From the NCBI GenBank assembly GCA_016617785.1, contig JADILM010000006.1, positions 310,001-374,000 on the forward strand: DNA of 64,000 nt. Reading direction: 5' to 3'. Below, one piece after another: positions 1-11,355 of the stretch; positions within the stretch are counted from its first letter, which is position 1; every line of letters begins with the position of its first letter. The stretch comes from Sporobolomyces roseus. Its lineage: Eukaryota > Basidiomycota > Microbotryomycetes > Sporidiobolales > Sporidiobolaceae. The position numbers and the translations under genes are program-made. The notes under the pieces were generated by a model. The model had not been told where the DNA came from. It worked only from the letters and a program-made list of their open reading frames with translations, and did no database searches.

Positions 1-1111
1 GGAGGAGGGTGAAGATCATGTAGGATTGTAGGGAAGGAGAGAGTTGATCGAAGGTATCGACGAGATCCGGTAATGAGAGGAGAGCGGAAAGGGAAGGGGT
101 AGATCCAAAGTTGAACGACTGTGGTCCAGGTAATTGAATCGAGGGGGATCTTGTTCGTTCTGGTTCCTCATCATCAATGACGAGTGAGGTATCTTGACTT
201 TCCTCACCTCCCGAAGAAGTTGGAACGGGACTAGGAGGACTTTGATTCGGTGAAGGTAAAGAATGAGGGTTGACGCTACTCCTTCTCCCCGCTCCTCCCA
301 TCGTCTCATCATGATCCACAGCTCCTCCTCCCCTGTGACTCGAATCAGATCTCGGTCTCTTTCTCGGAGGAGGACCAGGTGAAATTCTCGTCGAATTTCT
401 CCTCTCCCTCTCCACTGCCGATACAATACTTTCCCTCCTTCCCTCTTCATGGATACCTTCCATACCGACTACATTTCCAGTCCCCATCTTCCCCTTTCCC
501 GACACCAACGAATTCCCACCAACTCCTCTTTCTCTCTCCTTTCCTTTCCCTTTCTCCACACTCCCTCTTTTCCCACTCCCTCCCTCCTCCCTCTCATGCT
601 CAAACCTCGCCTCCATCTCTCCCAACTCCAACCTGATCCCCCCAATCGCACCATTCCCACTACCACTCGTTTTACTCCACTCCAATCCACTCAATGGGTA
701 AACCCTACTATCCAACTCCAAAGCCCTCGATGATGATCCTTCTCCTCCATTTGACTCCCTCTCTAACAACTCTCTCAATTGTTGTGAATGAGACGAGATT
801 GGACGTATAGGACGAGATTTCGGGATTTTGAGGGGTGCGAAATGAGTGGTTAAAACTGTCGTGGTTGTTGTAATCGAGGTTGTTGTACTGGGTTGGATTT
901 CGAGTAATGCGTAATCACCATCATCGTGTGTTTCTTGAGGAAGGTTGGATGGATTGAGGGGAAGAGAAGTCAAAGGTGGTGCGGGGATAGGTCGTTTAGT
1001 TGTTCTTGTTGTAGTAGTCGTTGTGGTTGTACGAGTGGTAGATTCTGGTTGATGAGAGGTAGAGACTAGTTGTCCCAAAGATGTTGGTGGTGGGGAATTT
1101 GGAGTGTTCAT
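1..1111 (-). CDS. Cdc4-like F-box/WD40 protein, N-terminal part (runs off window)
   Basis: The reading frame is open from an ATG at 1111 to the window edge (370 codons with no stop), so the gene continues to the left. The visible part is mostly disordered and rich in Thr, Ser, Gly and charged residues, with a basic stretch (PPPRKRPRSDS) that could be a nuclear signal. The last visible residues (LLSLPDLVDTFDQLSPSLQSY) resemble the segment just upstream of the F-box in fungal Cdc4/Fbw7 proteins, which are substrate receptors of SCF ubiquitin ligases. The F-box and WD40 repeats themselves lie outside the window, so the assignment rests on this one segment. It could be another F-box/WD40 protein. 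No introns are needed in the visible part. Confidence 0.55.
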   Translation of the reverse strand, partial: MNTPNSPPPTSLGQLVSTSHQPESTTRTTTTTTTTRTTKRPIPAPPLTSLPLNPSNLPQETHDDGDYALLEIQPSTTTSITTTTTVLTTHFAPLKIPKSRPIRPISSHSQQLRELLERESNGGEGSSSRALELDSRVYPLSGLEWSKTSGSGNGAIGGIRLELGEMEARFEHEREEGGSGKRGSVEKGKGKERERGVGGNSLVSGKGKMGTGNVVGMEGIHEEGRRESIVSAVERERRNSTRISPGPPPRKRPRSDSSHRGGGAVDHDETMGGAGRRSSVNPHSLPSPNQSPPSPVPTSSGGEESQDTSLVIDDEEPERTRSPSIQLPGPQSFNFGSTPSLSALLSLPDLVDTFDQLSPSLQSYMIFTLL

Positions 1112-1683
1112 TTCGAGAGGAGTTGGAACAAAAGGAGAGGGAGAGAGAGAGGGAGAACGTTTGAATCGATCACGCGATCAGGAGGGTGGAAAGAGTGAGG
1201 CTAGTGTGCGAGTACGTATGAGTGGAGTGAGCGAGGAACCAACAAGGAGGAGCGAGAGCCAGACGTGACTGACGAGATTGGGTTTCAGAAAACGAGAGCC
1301 AGACGCGAGCCACTTGCTAGGGTACGAACTCCTAGATACCTTGTGGTCCGCTGACAAGTCGGATTAAGCTAGGGATGGAGTGAAACAAGGAGAAAGAAAG
1401 TGGATGGAAGGAGAAGAAAGAGAAGCGAACGGGAGAGCGAGAGACGAGGGGGAAACCAGACTCGATAGATTCGATTCACTTCCTTAGCTTGCGCACTGTA
1501 TCGAGTGCAGCATATATGATATAGTACAAGCAGAGAAGCTGCGATTAATCGAGGAAGACGAGAATGAAAAAATAAGGAGTTTCGCAAAATTCAGATTCTT
1601 CGTTTTCTCTCTCGCTATCTCTCTACCCTTCTATCGCAAATGACCAAGTAGAAGCTCATTACACATGATCCCAGCACTAACAA
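1112..1683. other. intergenic, promoter side of the Cdc4-like gene
   Basis: This stretch lies upstream of the Cdc4-like gene and downstream of the SF3B4 stop codon. It is rich in GAGA-type purine runs near the Cdc4-like start (pyrimidine-rich on the coding strand, common in fungal core promoters). I see no convincing coding frame or RNA gene in it. Confidence 0.5.
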
Positions 1684-3046
1684 CTATGCATAACCACTTG
1701 GCATCGGAGGACGAGGGGGAATCGAACCATTCTGTTGTTGTTGATAACCTGCATAACCTTGATTGAATCCTGGTGGAGGTGGTGGAGGAGGGGGAATACC
1801 TCCAGTAGCCGCATAACCTGCGTTCGCGCCCGTCAGGAACCCTGGAGGAGGCGGCGGAATCATTCCATACTGATTCGGTAAAGGGGGAGCAGCCATCATT
1901 TGCGGAGGATAGCCTGGAGGAGCAGGAGGTTGCTGTTGTTGTTGTTGTTGTTGTTGATACATCATGGAAGGAGGAGGGGGAGCGGATTGAGGGAACGCGT
2001 TATTCTTGCGAGCTTGTGCGGCGAGGAGTCGTTCAGCTGGTGTACCGTGTCGTTCTCCTTTACCATCTTTCTTGAACGCGTATCCGACCGTTACTGGTTT
2101 GTTCATGAGGAATTGAGAATTCATCGATTCAATTGCTGAATCCGAGGCTTCGAACGAATCGTAGGAAACGAATCCGAATCCTTTCGAGGCTCCAGTTGCT
2201 TGATCCCGTGAGATCTGCACGATTCGGGGTGATCGAGTGGTGATCAGTACATAGTCTCATACAGGGTCGAAGTTAAACGAAGAGGAACGAGATGGAAGAT
2301 AGATGGAAAGGTGGGAGAAAAGACAGAAGAAAGCGAGAGAGAGAGAGAGAAGGGGAGAGACTGAAAGAGATATGGAACGTACTTTCGCAGGTTGTACGAG
2401 TGTACCAAAACTCATAAAAGTATCATACAACATCCTCTCATCGACATTCGGATCCAAATTCCCAATGAACAAATTCGCACCGATATCCAACTGTTTCCTA
2501 TCACTCGATGCCTGTCCTCCCTCATCACATCAGCTTCTATCTTCACACTCGTACAAGAGGAGGGGAGAGACTCACCTTGTTGACACGAATGGGTTTACCA
2601 TAGAGTTTGATTTGATTCATGATTTTACAAGCATAATCCGCGTCCTCCTCGGTCAAGAACTCGCAAAACCCATATCCTTGATGAGTCATTGAGATACGAT
2701 CTTTGGGTAAATGTACGTTGACTATCTCAACGAGTTAGGGAGTCAGCAAGAAAGAGAGAGAGGAGAGGAACAAGGGAAAGGGTTTGATTTACCGACTGGA
2801 CCAGCTTGGAGCATGAGTTCCCATACTAATGCATCTGTACATCGTTCATCCAGGTTACCCTGTAGTTGTTTGAGAGACGGGGTTAGCTGAGAGAGTGGGA
2901 GAGAGAGGGGAGAAGAGAGGGATGTGTTTACGAGGTAACAAGTCGCTTCTTGATTACGATCTGAAGTAGAGGAGAGTATTAGCTAGGGTTATACGATAGA
3001 GTGGAAGAGCAGTAGGAGGCCTACCTTCGTTTGGTTTACCCGACAT
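1684..3046 (-). CDS. SF3B4: splicing factor 3b subunit 4 (SF3B4/Hsh49), two RRMs
   Basis: SF3B4 is part of the SF3b complex of the U2 snRNP and helps bind the pre-mRNA branch-site region. The gene has several exons. The start MSGKPNE is followed by a short exon and then RRM1 ([17 protein letters not shown], with GYGFCEF as RNP1). The next exons carry RRM2 ([19 protein letters not shown], with [11 protein letters not shown] as RNP1). The tail is rich in Pro, Gln and Gly, with a run of nine Gln and repeated PPPPPG, typical of the family. Introns are short; the first splits the codon after NE, the next lies in RNP2 of RRM1. The start is shared with a divergent neighbour 220 bp away (RRP45), so the two RNA-processing genes may share a promoter. 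The assignment is firm. Confidence 0.93.
1934..1956. repeat. GTT/CAA microsatellite in the SF3B4 tail
   Basis: A perfect trinucleotide run codes for the poly-Gln stretch in the Pro/Gln-rich C-terminal tail of SF3B4. Its length may vary between strains. Confidence 0.8.
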
Positions 3047-3266
3047 TAGTTACAAGATGATGAGAATTGATACTTGTTGATGGATTGGATTGATTCGCCT
3101 GATTCGACTGTGATAGGCTGTAGTAGATGGTGTTGAATAATAGTCAATCGAGTCTAGCTCGTCTCTTGAGTTGTGGTGGGTGAGAAGCCAACCCTTTCAA
3201 CTCGCTCGCTTCTCTTTCTTTCCTCACCCAACTTCCCCCCTTCCTTCAACCAAGCGACTATTCATT
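3047..3266. promoter_or_regulatory. divergent promoter between SF3B4 and RRP45
   Basis: This 220-bp gap separates the two start codons of divergently transcribed genes and must hold both core promoters. The RRP45 side ends in a pyrimidine-rich run (CTTCTCTTTCTTTCC and CCCCCTTCCTTC) just before the ATG. I see no clear TATA box. Confidence 0.55.
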
Positions 3267-4575
3267 ATGCCACGAGAAACAGATCCATCCCTGTCCGAAT
3301 CTTCTTTTGTGCACCGCTTGTTGACCCGTTCAATCCGACTCGACTCTCGAAATCCGAATGATCTCCGACCCATTTCTTTACACTTCTCAGACCAAACTGG
3401 ATGGGTGCAATGCTCATTAGGAGATACAAAGTAAGCTCTCTCTCTCTCTCCTTCCTTCTTGAGATTTCGCTGATGAGAGGTTCCCGAGTGTTTCGCACAG
3501 AGTGATCGCTCAAGTTTCAGCAGAGATTGTCAAACCTCAATCAGATAGACCTTATGAAGGTTTCTTGACTATTAATACAGAGATCGGTCCAATGGCTAGT
3601 TCGGCTTATGAAGCGGGGAGGCAAGTCTTCGATTCTCTTCAATCTAGTCTCGTCTTTCGTACAATGAGCTGACTGATGAGCAGCGGTGATTTGCAGGTCA
3701 AGTGAGGAAGAAGTGTTGATGGCTAGATTGTTGGAGAAAGCACTGAGACGGAGTGAAGCGGTAGATCGAGAAGCGTTGTGTCTAGTAGCGGGTCAAAAGG
3801 TAAATTCTCTCTCTGTCTCTCTTTCTCTACCCTTGTTCGCACTCTCATTATACCCCCTCGCCTCGCTCATCGTTCTTCTTCTCTCTCTTTTTAAGACACT
3901 CCACTGACTCGCTCGAAACTGTACGCAATTTTAGGTCTGGCATATTAAAGTTGACATTCATTTCCTCGACGACTGTGGAAACATGTTGGATTGCGCATCA
4001 ATAGCAGCGATAACAGCACTTCGACATTTCCGTAAACCAGACGTGACAGTAAACGGGGAAGAGATCATCATCGTAAGCAGTCAACCTCATGCTCTCCTTT
4101 TCAAGTTGAATCGATGGAAATTGACCATTTCCTTCTCTCCTCCCATTGTTGTTACGTGTAGCATTCAATGAGTGAACGAGTACCAGTACCATTAGCGATC
4201 CATCACTCTCCCATCTGCCTAACATACGCATTCTTCACCCTCCCAAATCTCACGTACGTCCTCCCCTCTCCTCACTCACCCCTTCTCCCTTCTCCCAACT
4301 CCGCACTGACTCCTTCTACCCGAAAAAACCCCAGTTCAACATCCGTCCTCGACCCTTCACTCCTCGAGCAAACCCTTTCGAATTCTCTCTTAACCCTGAC
4401 CCTGAACGCTCAGTCCGAGATTTGTGTCTTGTCGAAACAAGGGGGTTTACCGATCGGTGCGAATGAGATTATGAGGGTTCTGATGGTTGGTGTCGAGAGG
4501 GTCAAGGAGTTGGATGAGAAGATCAAGGGAGCATTGGAGGAGGATAAGAGGAAGAGAGTGAGAGAGGTTAGATAG
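3267..4575 (+). CDS. RRP45: exosome core subunit Rrp45 (EXOSC9/PM-Scl75), RNase PH fold
   Basis: Rrp45 is one of the six RNase PH-like subunits of the exosome ring, which processes and degrades RNA in nucleus and cytoplasm. The spliced product begins MPRETDPSLSESSFVHRLL. It carries the family signatures in order: RLDSRNPNDLRPISLHF; GWVQCSLGDTKVIAQVSAEI; the RPYEGFLTINTEI segment; SSEEEVLMARLLEKALRRSEAVDREALCLVAGQKVWHIKVD (given here in pieces by exon); and DCGNMLDCASIAAITALRHF near the centre. At least five introns are visible, with splices after GDTK, after EAGR, after AGQK, after EIIIV and before TSTSVLDPS. The ATG at 3267 is preferred over an in-frame upstream start because homologues start at this point and the upstream part is low-complexity. 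The tail is short and charged. Confidence 0.9.
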
Positions 4576-5096
4576 GATATGAAAGACCTTTTATTAGCCT
4601 CGATTCTCGTGTGGTTCGTCGAGAGTGAGGTGCGGTGGGGGTAAGGCAGTGCAGGGAGGTTGAGCGGAAACAACTCTTCAGACCAACCACCCTTCGCAAC
4701 TAAAATCTTTCGCATCCTTTTTCGGTCACACTTCCTCTTTCTCTCCCGCTCGGTCAGAGTATTGTGCAATGACTTGATTTGTGTCGACATTACCAAACAT
4801 AGTTCCGTTAGCATCAAACTACTATAGCAAGGTTTGCGAAAGTCGCCTTTATGTAAACTTAGGCTATTTAAATTTCAGGCTAGCTCTCCTCTCCTCGCTG
4901 ATCCCGCTACTCTCTCCTTCTCGCTCCTACACAATCACAACAGACCAAGGGGGTTATTGATTGATAAGCGAACTACCTTTCGACTTTAATCAGCATAGCC
5001 AAGACTAAATAATCGACTCAGATTACATAGAACACAACACTTCTCTGTTCGACTGCTTTCTCTCTCTATATACACACGACACCGAGTATTCAAATA
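4576..5096. other. intergenic, likely promoter of the gene at 5097
   Basis: This stretch follows the RRP45 stop and precedes the next start codon. It contains C/T-rich runs (around 4880-4930 and 5040-5075) of the kind seen before other starts in this window. No coding frame or RNA gene is convincing. Confidence 0.45.
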
Positions 5097-7677
5097 ATGG
5101 CAGCAGCAGTCATGAGAGCCATGACTTTTGGTGCTCTATCGGGAGGAGGATCAGATGATTCATCTAGTAGAGGTCGATCATCCCGAGGAGGGGGCGGCGA
5201 CACAATTTCAGAAGATGGAGGAGGAGGATCGAGAAGTTCTTCAAAGAATAGATTCTCGAAATCATTATCTAGGGAATCTACTATCGAACTAGATGATGAT
5301 GAGAGAGCAGGGGGGTTCACTTCATTAGGATTGAGTAAGAGTTTGAGTCGATTGAGTGTTAGTTCAGGTGGGAATCTACCTCCTGGTGGTGGCATCCTAA
5401 TCAAGTACGTTCCTCTCTTTATTGCTATCCCATCCTGAGTGCTCTACGCTGACTATTGAGATTCGACTCCTCTCCTTCTTTTTCACGCTCTTCCCCACTT
5501 CGTCTTTCTAACCGGGTTTCACCTTTATCTCCTGATCTCGCAGCTCTAGTCGTTCAAGACCTTCATCACCACAACCACCTTACTCACGATCCTACGAGCG
5601 AGGAGGTGATTTGACCCCTTTAGGAGCCGCATCGACTTCTCAACTAGATCTCTCAAATTCCTCTCCTCAACCCACTTCAATCATGTCCGGTCATCGACCA
5701 TCCTTATCCATCTCCCTTTCAGAACCATCTACTTCCCTTCCCCCTCGACGTCCATCAGGTCCCGATCGAACCCATTCCTCCACTTCATCAATCAACGAAC
5801 CTTTGACTCCTTCTTCACCTGGTTTCGTTATTCGACCCGCGCAAAACGGAATCGAAGAGGAATTGTTGAGTGGTACTTCACCTACTGGGGAGCGTAAACC
5901 AAAGATTAAATTCGCACCGTTACCTCAAATTCGACCTAGGAGTTATTCGACAGGTCGAAACGTCTGGCCTGAGTACGACGAAGATGGATCGTTCCTCGAA
6001 TCTGGTGAGTTCGCGTTAGGGGAGGATGAGGATGGAGAAGGGGTTGTAGTCGGGGATAATGGGATGGGAGGTAGACATTTAGTTAGAAGGGAAGATGGAT
6101 CTCAGTATCGATATTCTAGGGATGTCGATTTCGATGAGGATGATGGTAGTTATGATCAAGATGGAGAGGATGCGAAATTCACGAGGAGACAGAGTTGGAC
6201 AGATACTGCTTTGGGATCCATGTCGGGAGTTTGGGGTATCGCGAACAAGAAAGATAGGAGGGAAGTAGAGGAGGATGCGATTAGTCTTGGGAGTTCGGGA
6301 GGTGGTGGTGGGTCGGATTATGGATTGAGCTCGTCGAAGGAGAGGGACAAGGAAGGTGGAGTTAGCAAGATCCTCAAACCGTTCTTGTTTGGGAGGAAAA
6401 AGTCCATCAACAAACATGGTTCTTCTTCGTCGAACAAGGTACCTTCTTCGGTCGAGGGTGAGGCATCGACAGGCTCGTTATCGAGACAATCATCAGTTGA
6501 ATCCGAGTACTCGAGGAAATCAATCGATAGTCCTGGAGGAGCGACGACCCCAACGAATGGTCGACCGAAAGGAACTACTGGAATCCCGATGCGGAAAGCT
6601 TCGACTTGGGATTCGACCAACTCGGCAGGTTCAGGTGGAACTTCGAAACCCTCGAAACCTCAGAACAAGAATCGATTCTCTACTTCCTCGGTCGCTTCTA
6701 CTTCTCTACCTCGAGATCCATCGACCCCTCAAATCATCTACTACGCATCACCGAATCGAGCCACTCGAGCTCCTCGTCGTGCTCAATACCCTCCCGTCGC
6801 TCAACGATCAAGAACCGCTCCGAAAACGATTCAGAAATCGAAAGTTGAGGAACCAGAGTTTAGTGAATGGGGATCAGTTGGGAGTGTCGGAAGTGTTGGG
6901 AGTAGAGGGAAGAGTACGGCGGACGAGGATGAAGATGGAAGTGGTATGGCGTGGATTCGAAGGAGGAGAAAGGAGAGGGAAGAGAAAGAAAGACTGGAGA
7001 AGGAACTCGCAGCTTCTCAACCTCGTGCCGCTACTCCACCACTGTCAACACCTCAAGCGGAGGAGGAATATAAGGAGGACGAGAAGGAGAACAACGAGGT
7101 CGTTTCGAGAGCGATCGGAAGGAACCCAAAGAGGCAATCTACGATGGATTCTACATTCTCCTCGACTTCGACTATTCGACCTGCCAGTCCCAAGATCATG
7201 AGTGGATTGAGCTTGTCGAGACCACCTCAAGCCGAGATCGACGAGTCGCAGGTGTCGAAGGATTTGAGTGAGGAACCCGAGGAGGAAAGTGAGAGTGAAT
7301 CTGAGGAGGAGGAAGAAGATCGAGAAGCTGAGGGGGAGTCGGAGAGTGAAGACGAAGAAGAGGAAGATGAGGTCGAAGGGGGAGAGAAAGAGGGAGAGAG
7401 TGACGAAGATGATCTCGACGAAGAGGAACTCGCTCAGGAAGAAGCGTTGGCCGATGCAGCTCGAAGAACCGCTAAAGGCGCAGGTATGTCTTCACTTTTA
7501 TCTGAGTATTGTCGTGATACACCCATAACTCAGTTTTCATTGTGTCGTCTTGCAGGCGCCGAACGATACCATTCTACGAACCACGAGAACAAACTCCATG
7601 TTCCCGTCGACACGGTCAAACGTCAATCTTCCCAAATCATGAAGCGATCCAACAGTAATGGCTCGACTCTCGCTTAG
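5097..7677 (+). CDS. large disordered protein of unknown function, Ser-rich with acidic tract
   Basis: I do not recognise this gene. It has three exons: 5097 to about 5404, then from about 5544 to 7483, then 7556-7677. The last intron (7484-7555, GTATGT to TTGCAG) is 72 nt, so reading through it also keeps the frame open. The protein (about 740 aa) is almost wholly low-complexity: Ser/Gly/Arg-rich N-terminus, Pro/Ser-rich segments, a KIKFAPLPQIRPRSYS motif near residue 210, a basic FLFGRKKS patch, many RxxS sites typical of kinase targets, and a strongly acidic tract (EEPEEESESESEEEEEDRE and following) near the C-terminus. A FAPLP-type motif recurs in fungal proteins of unclear role. It may be a signalling or scaffold protein, but that is inference only. 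Confidence 0.75.
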
Positions 7678-8211
7678 GCTCCCGTCGACGACCTGTACAA
7701 CCTATGTACCACTATCCTCGTCAGATTTTCGATCTTTACCCAACCTTGTATCTACTAAACCCTTCCTCCTATATCCCCCGAATCAACACTATCATCACGA
7801 CTGTCTTCATACTCTATCAATACCGAACGGCCCGGCTCAACACCCACTCGACGTCTCGGTGTACGAATCCCTTATCTCTGTTTCCACTCTAAATCTTTTC
7901 CCTTTCGCTCGTTTGTTTGTTGTCTCTCGTCCTCGGTGATGTCTATATTTTGTCTACCCACGTTCAATATCTGCTTTCTGTTGTCTCCCTCTTAGCTGCT
8001 CTTTTTTGATACGAAGAACTTCGCAATGTTATCGAATTCCTTCTTCATTCTAGTCCTTTCTGGGCTCATCACAAGGTCCGTTCTCTCGTGCACTCATGCC
8101 CCGATCCGAGAGCTTTGGAGCGAATTCCCAAATCCTCTCCACATTGCGAAGTTACGAAAGAAACGCAACTCTTCCCTTCTCTCGATTCTTCATCTCTCTC
8201 GCTTTCTCAGG
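7678..8211. other. intergenic, 3' region and SDR promoter
   Basis: This stretch holds the 3' region of the disordered-protein gene and the promoter of the SDR gene. It is T/C-rich, with a long pyrimidine-rich run before the SDR start. One frame is open upstream of and in phase with the SDR ATG (from 8026), but it looks like low-complexity 5' leader and is not conserved-looking. Confidence 0.45.
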
Positions 8212-9495
8212 ATGTCACAAAAGGTAGTCCTAGTCACTGGTAGCTCAGAGGGCGGTATCGGGTGAGTTCTCGCTCTTTCCTCCCTCTCAAACTCCTCCGG
8301 CGAAAGATACGACCGGTACTTGTCAATGGATAGCATAGAGTGCGGCTTGGGATACATTCATATAGCTACATGTATGCCCTCAAACCTCGGACAGCGTACC
8401 CGTCGATCTACAGCTCTCACTACCTCGCTTTGCAATACTCATCTATTTTCCCCTCCCTCTGTCTAGGTACGCACTCTGCCAGCAATTCCTCGCACATGGA
8501 TGTATAGTCTACGCTACAGCACGTCGACTGTCCTCAATCGAATCCCTACCTTCCTCAGTCCATAAAATCGCCCTCGACGTACTGTCGAATGATGCTTGCA
8601 AAGACGCTGTCGAACAGGTCGTGAGAGAACAAGGAAGGATCGACGTATTGGTCAATAATGCTGGAGCGGGAGGGACGGGGGCTTTACTCGATGCGGATGT
8701 AGAATCAGATGAAGGTGCGAAAGCTACTGTATGTTTCCTCTCTCTCTCTCTCTCTCTCAGGCTCCTGAGGTCGAGCTGAGTCGTCGGGATATAGTTCGAG
8801 ACAAATGTGTGGGCTCCTATTCGATTATGCAAGCTCGTGATTCCAGAGATGATCAAGCAACGATCAGGATTAGTGATTAATATTGGATCGATCGTCGGTT
8901 CGTCTCCCGTTCTCTTCCTCAGCTACCACGATTCCTGTTGCTGACAGCATCGGTAGTGAACAGGTAACATCGCCACACCATGGGCTGGAGTTTATTCAGC
9001 ATCGAAAGCCGCCCTACACTCCTTAACCGAAACTCTTAGAATGGAGGTCAAGGGATTCGGAATCAACGTTATGCTAGTAGCACCTGGCGCAATCACTAGT
9101 CAGTTTGGCAAGAAACAAATGAACTCTTTCAAGTTGCCCGAAGATACCCTGTACAAGGATGTAGCGGATCAAATCGCTGCGAGAGCTGAAATCTCTCAAA
9201 GACAAGGTGAGCTCTTCCTTCCTTTCTCTCTCGCTCGCTCGTATCGCTGTTGCTCACTGCAATCATGAGCTGTTCAGATCACACGACTCCCGCATCAGTC
9301 CTCGCATCCGGAATCGTCTCTCGAGCACTTCGTTCTTCTCCCGCGACTTATTACACGGCAGGAGGCAAAAGTTGGATCTTCTGGTTCTTCGAGCGGATCC
9401 CGAGGAGTATCGTTTGGTCCCTCTTGAGTCGTATGTTGGGTGCGAACAAGGTGGGTCAGAAGAGAGTCGAGGGAGGAAATAAGAAGACGATCTGA
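8212..9495 (+). CDS. short-chain dehydrogenase/reductase, Ayr1-like (1-acyl-DHAP reductase)
   Basis: This is a classical SDR. The nucleotide-binding motif VTGSSEGGIG starts at residue 8 and is followed by YALCQQFLAHG, then LDVL, VLVNNAGAGGTG, and the catalytic GVYSASKAALHSL (Tyr and Lys of YxxxK) with the Ser of the GSIVG strand before it. The C-terminal half ends with a hydrophobic SWIFWFFERIPRSIVW segment, which fits membrane or lipid-droplet association as in Ayr1, the NADPH-dependent 1-acyldihydroxyacetone phosphate reductase of ether-lipid and phosphatidate synthesis. The start at 8212 gives the usual short lead (MSQKVVLVTG). Five exons are visible, with splices after GGIG, after AKAT, after GSIVG and after SQRQ. 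One intron ends in a long CT repeat (about 8738-8758). Another SDR substrate cannot be ruled out. Confidence 0.85.
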
Positions 9496-10025
9496 TTTAC
9501 GAAGTCTACGAGGAGGACGAGGGAGAGGGATTGGTTGTTTCTGGAAGTAGTCACGCTGTATGCTTTCCTTATCTGTTGTTGGTATGTATGATCTGTCTCT
9601 TACCGTCTACGTCGACTAAAGGGCGTCGGCGAATAAACTTCGCACGAACGCTTTATCGCGTTTTGCTTTCGTCTTCTCTGATCGTTCGCCGCTCATTCGA
9701 CAACGATGGACCTCGCCTATCATTCGACTAGCTGAGCGTCGACCATCCCCCAATCAGCTCGAAGTTTGAAGAGTTGACGAATTTTCTCGAATCTTTTCGA
9801 CGAGCACTTTACCGAGACAATACTGTACTAGTCCTCAATCTAATCACGTGTTGAGAATGACGTTTTGAATGATGAAATTGCGAAACCTTCCTGGGGAAGC
9901 AGTTGGGCGAATTTAAACCTTCCAAGTTTCCCACTCAACTTCTCTCTTCTCTCCCTTCACTTCCACAACTCTACACACCTACATTACTCTCTCCAGCAAC
10001 ATCAAACCCCTACAGTCACTTCAAT
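9496..10025. other. intergenic, with a CACGTG palindrome
   Basis: This stretch lies between two genes on the same strand. It carries one CACGTG E-box palindrome at 9845-9850, about 175 bp before the next start codon, which could bind a bHLH factor (Cbf1/Pho4 type). The 100 bp before the start are rich in C and T. No coding frame is convincing. Confidence 0.4.
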
Positions 10026-10815
10026 ATGGTCAGCGAACGAGCAATCAAGTTAACCCTCACTCCCCTCCTTCTTCTCTCCTTCCTAGCGAGTATCGTCACC
10101 CTCGCCATCTCTGCTTCACTAGAGAGTGAGTCCTACCTTTCCTCTTTATATGAGAAGCTTTGCCCTGCACTCTACCCCTCATTTTACCGTTTGTTGTTCA
10201 CTCAACTGACTGTTTTTTCCAATTAAACTCCGTCATCCTTCGCTCCTTCAACTTTTCCTCACTTCTCCCCTTCTCTACTCTCACAGAACACTGGAGGGAC
10301 AACGGATTTCCCAATCGCAGCTACAGAGATAGGGAACGTATTCTCCTTGCAGCCTCGATTTGGTCGGTCGTGATCAGTTTATACGCTTTAGTCGGAACTC
10401 TCGTCTTCCCCGGCAAAGCTGCTTTCGGAATCTTGTTCCACTTGATCGCTTTCGCTGTAGCATTCGTACGTTCACTTCCTTCGTACTATCACAGCCGTAC
10501 GAACGCTAATTCGAGACGACTCTTCAGATCCTCTACCTTATCGGAGCTTCCTCTTTGACCGCTCTAACTGACAAGATCAACTGTGGAAACGTCGACTGGA
10601 GTCGTTGCAACGTTACCAAGGGTCTCGTCGCTATCGGGTAAGTTGTTCGTCCACTGCGAACTCATACTGAACGATTTTCTGACTGCGCTCAACTTCGCAG
10701 ATGGATTGAAACCATCTTCGTTTTCATCATCCTCCTCTACACCATCTTCCTCGGTATCAAGGCCTCTCGCTCCGGTCCAACCTCGCTCAAACGTGCTGGT
10801 CTCACCGATGCCTAA
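10026..10815 (+). CDS. four-helix membrane protein, MARVEL-like topology
   Basis: The gene has four exons, with splices inside ASLE-K, after VAF and inside AIG-W; each junction keeps a clean frame. The product (about 160 aa) has four predicted membrane helices: residues about 8-30 (LTLTPLLLLSFLASIVTLAI), 55-75 (ILLAASIWSVVISLYALVG), 82-105 (AAFGILFHLIAFAVAFILYLIG) and 125-150 (LVAIGWIETIFVFIILLYTIF). Helices two and three are joined by a very short loop, and a Cys-containing loop (INCGNVDWSRCNV) lies before helix four. This layout fits the MARVEL-domain family of fungi, which sit in plasma-membrane and vesicle membranes, but no diagnostic motif proves it. The tail is short and basic. Confidence 0.75.
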
Positions 10816-11355
10816 ACGGTTCTTTTGTTCTTCTTCGCAAAAACTTCATTCCACTTCCTCATTCATACCTCGATTATAACATCTGTCTTGTTTGCTCGAA
10901 CCTTTGCAGTACATTCATACACACATTTTCTTTGCTTAGTACCTTACAATCCGTAATCTTACCCTTAATTCTCGATTCTTCATCTCTTCGTCTCTGCGTC
11001 TATTGCTCTCGTGCTTTCGCGACACAGAGCACGTCTCGGGCATGTTCTCGTGAGCGTGCGACTCGGTCAATGTCGGCCTTAGTCATGAACTCCATTCGCG
11101 GACGAGTTTCACTCGGACGAGGGAACGAGGGAAGCAGACGAGCTGATCAAGGCAAGCTTTCTTCTCGACGAGACAACATAGCTCTGATTCGCGCAAGATT
11201 ATCGTAATGAGTCATTGAATACAAAGTCTATGAACAAAGAGAGGGAGAGAGATAGATTATCGGGGAGTCGGATATAGAAAATTTGGTCCATCGTCGGAGA
11301 CTGTAATACGTCTCTATCGTCTCACGAGTCGGTAAGCTCTATGTTATCGTAGCTT
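10816..11355. other. convergent intergenic region
   Basis: Two genes end towards each other here, so the region holds two 3' ends. It contains short open frames but none with gene-like features. Nothing else is seen. Confidence 0.45.

Noticed and set aside
6356..7201. Plus-strand frame of 281 codons overlapping the large disordered-protein gene
   Set aside because: It is a shadow of the real frame; its Arg-rich composition comes from the Ser/Glu-rich codons of the true gene read out of phase.
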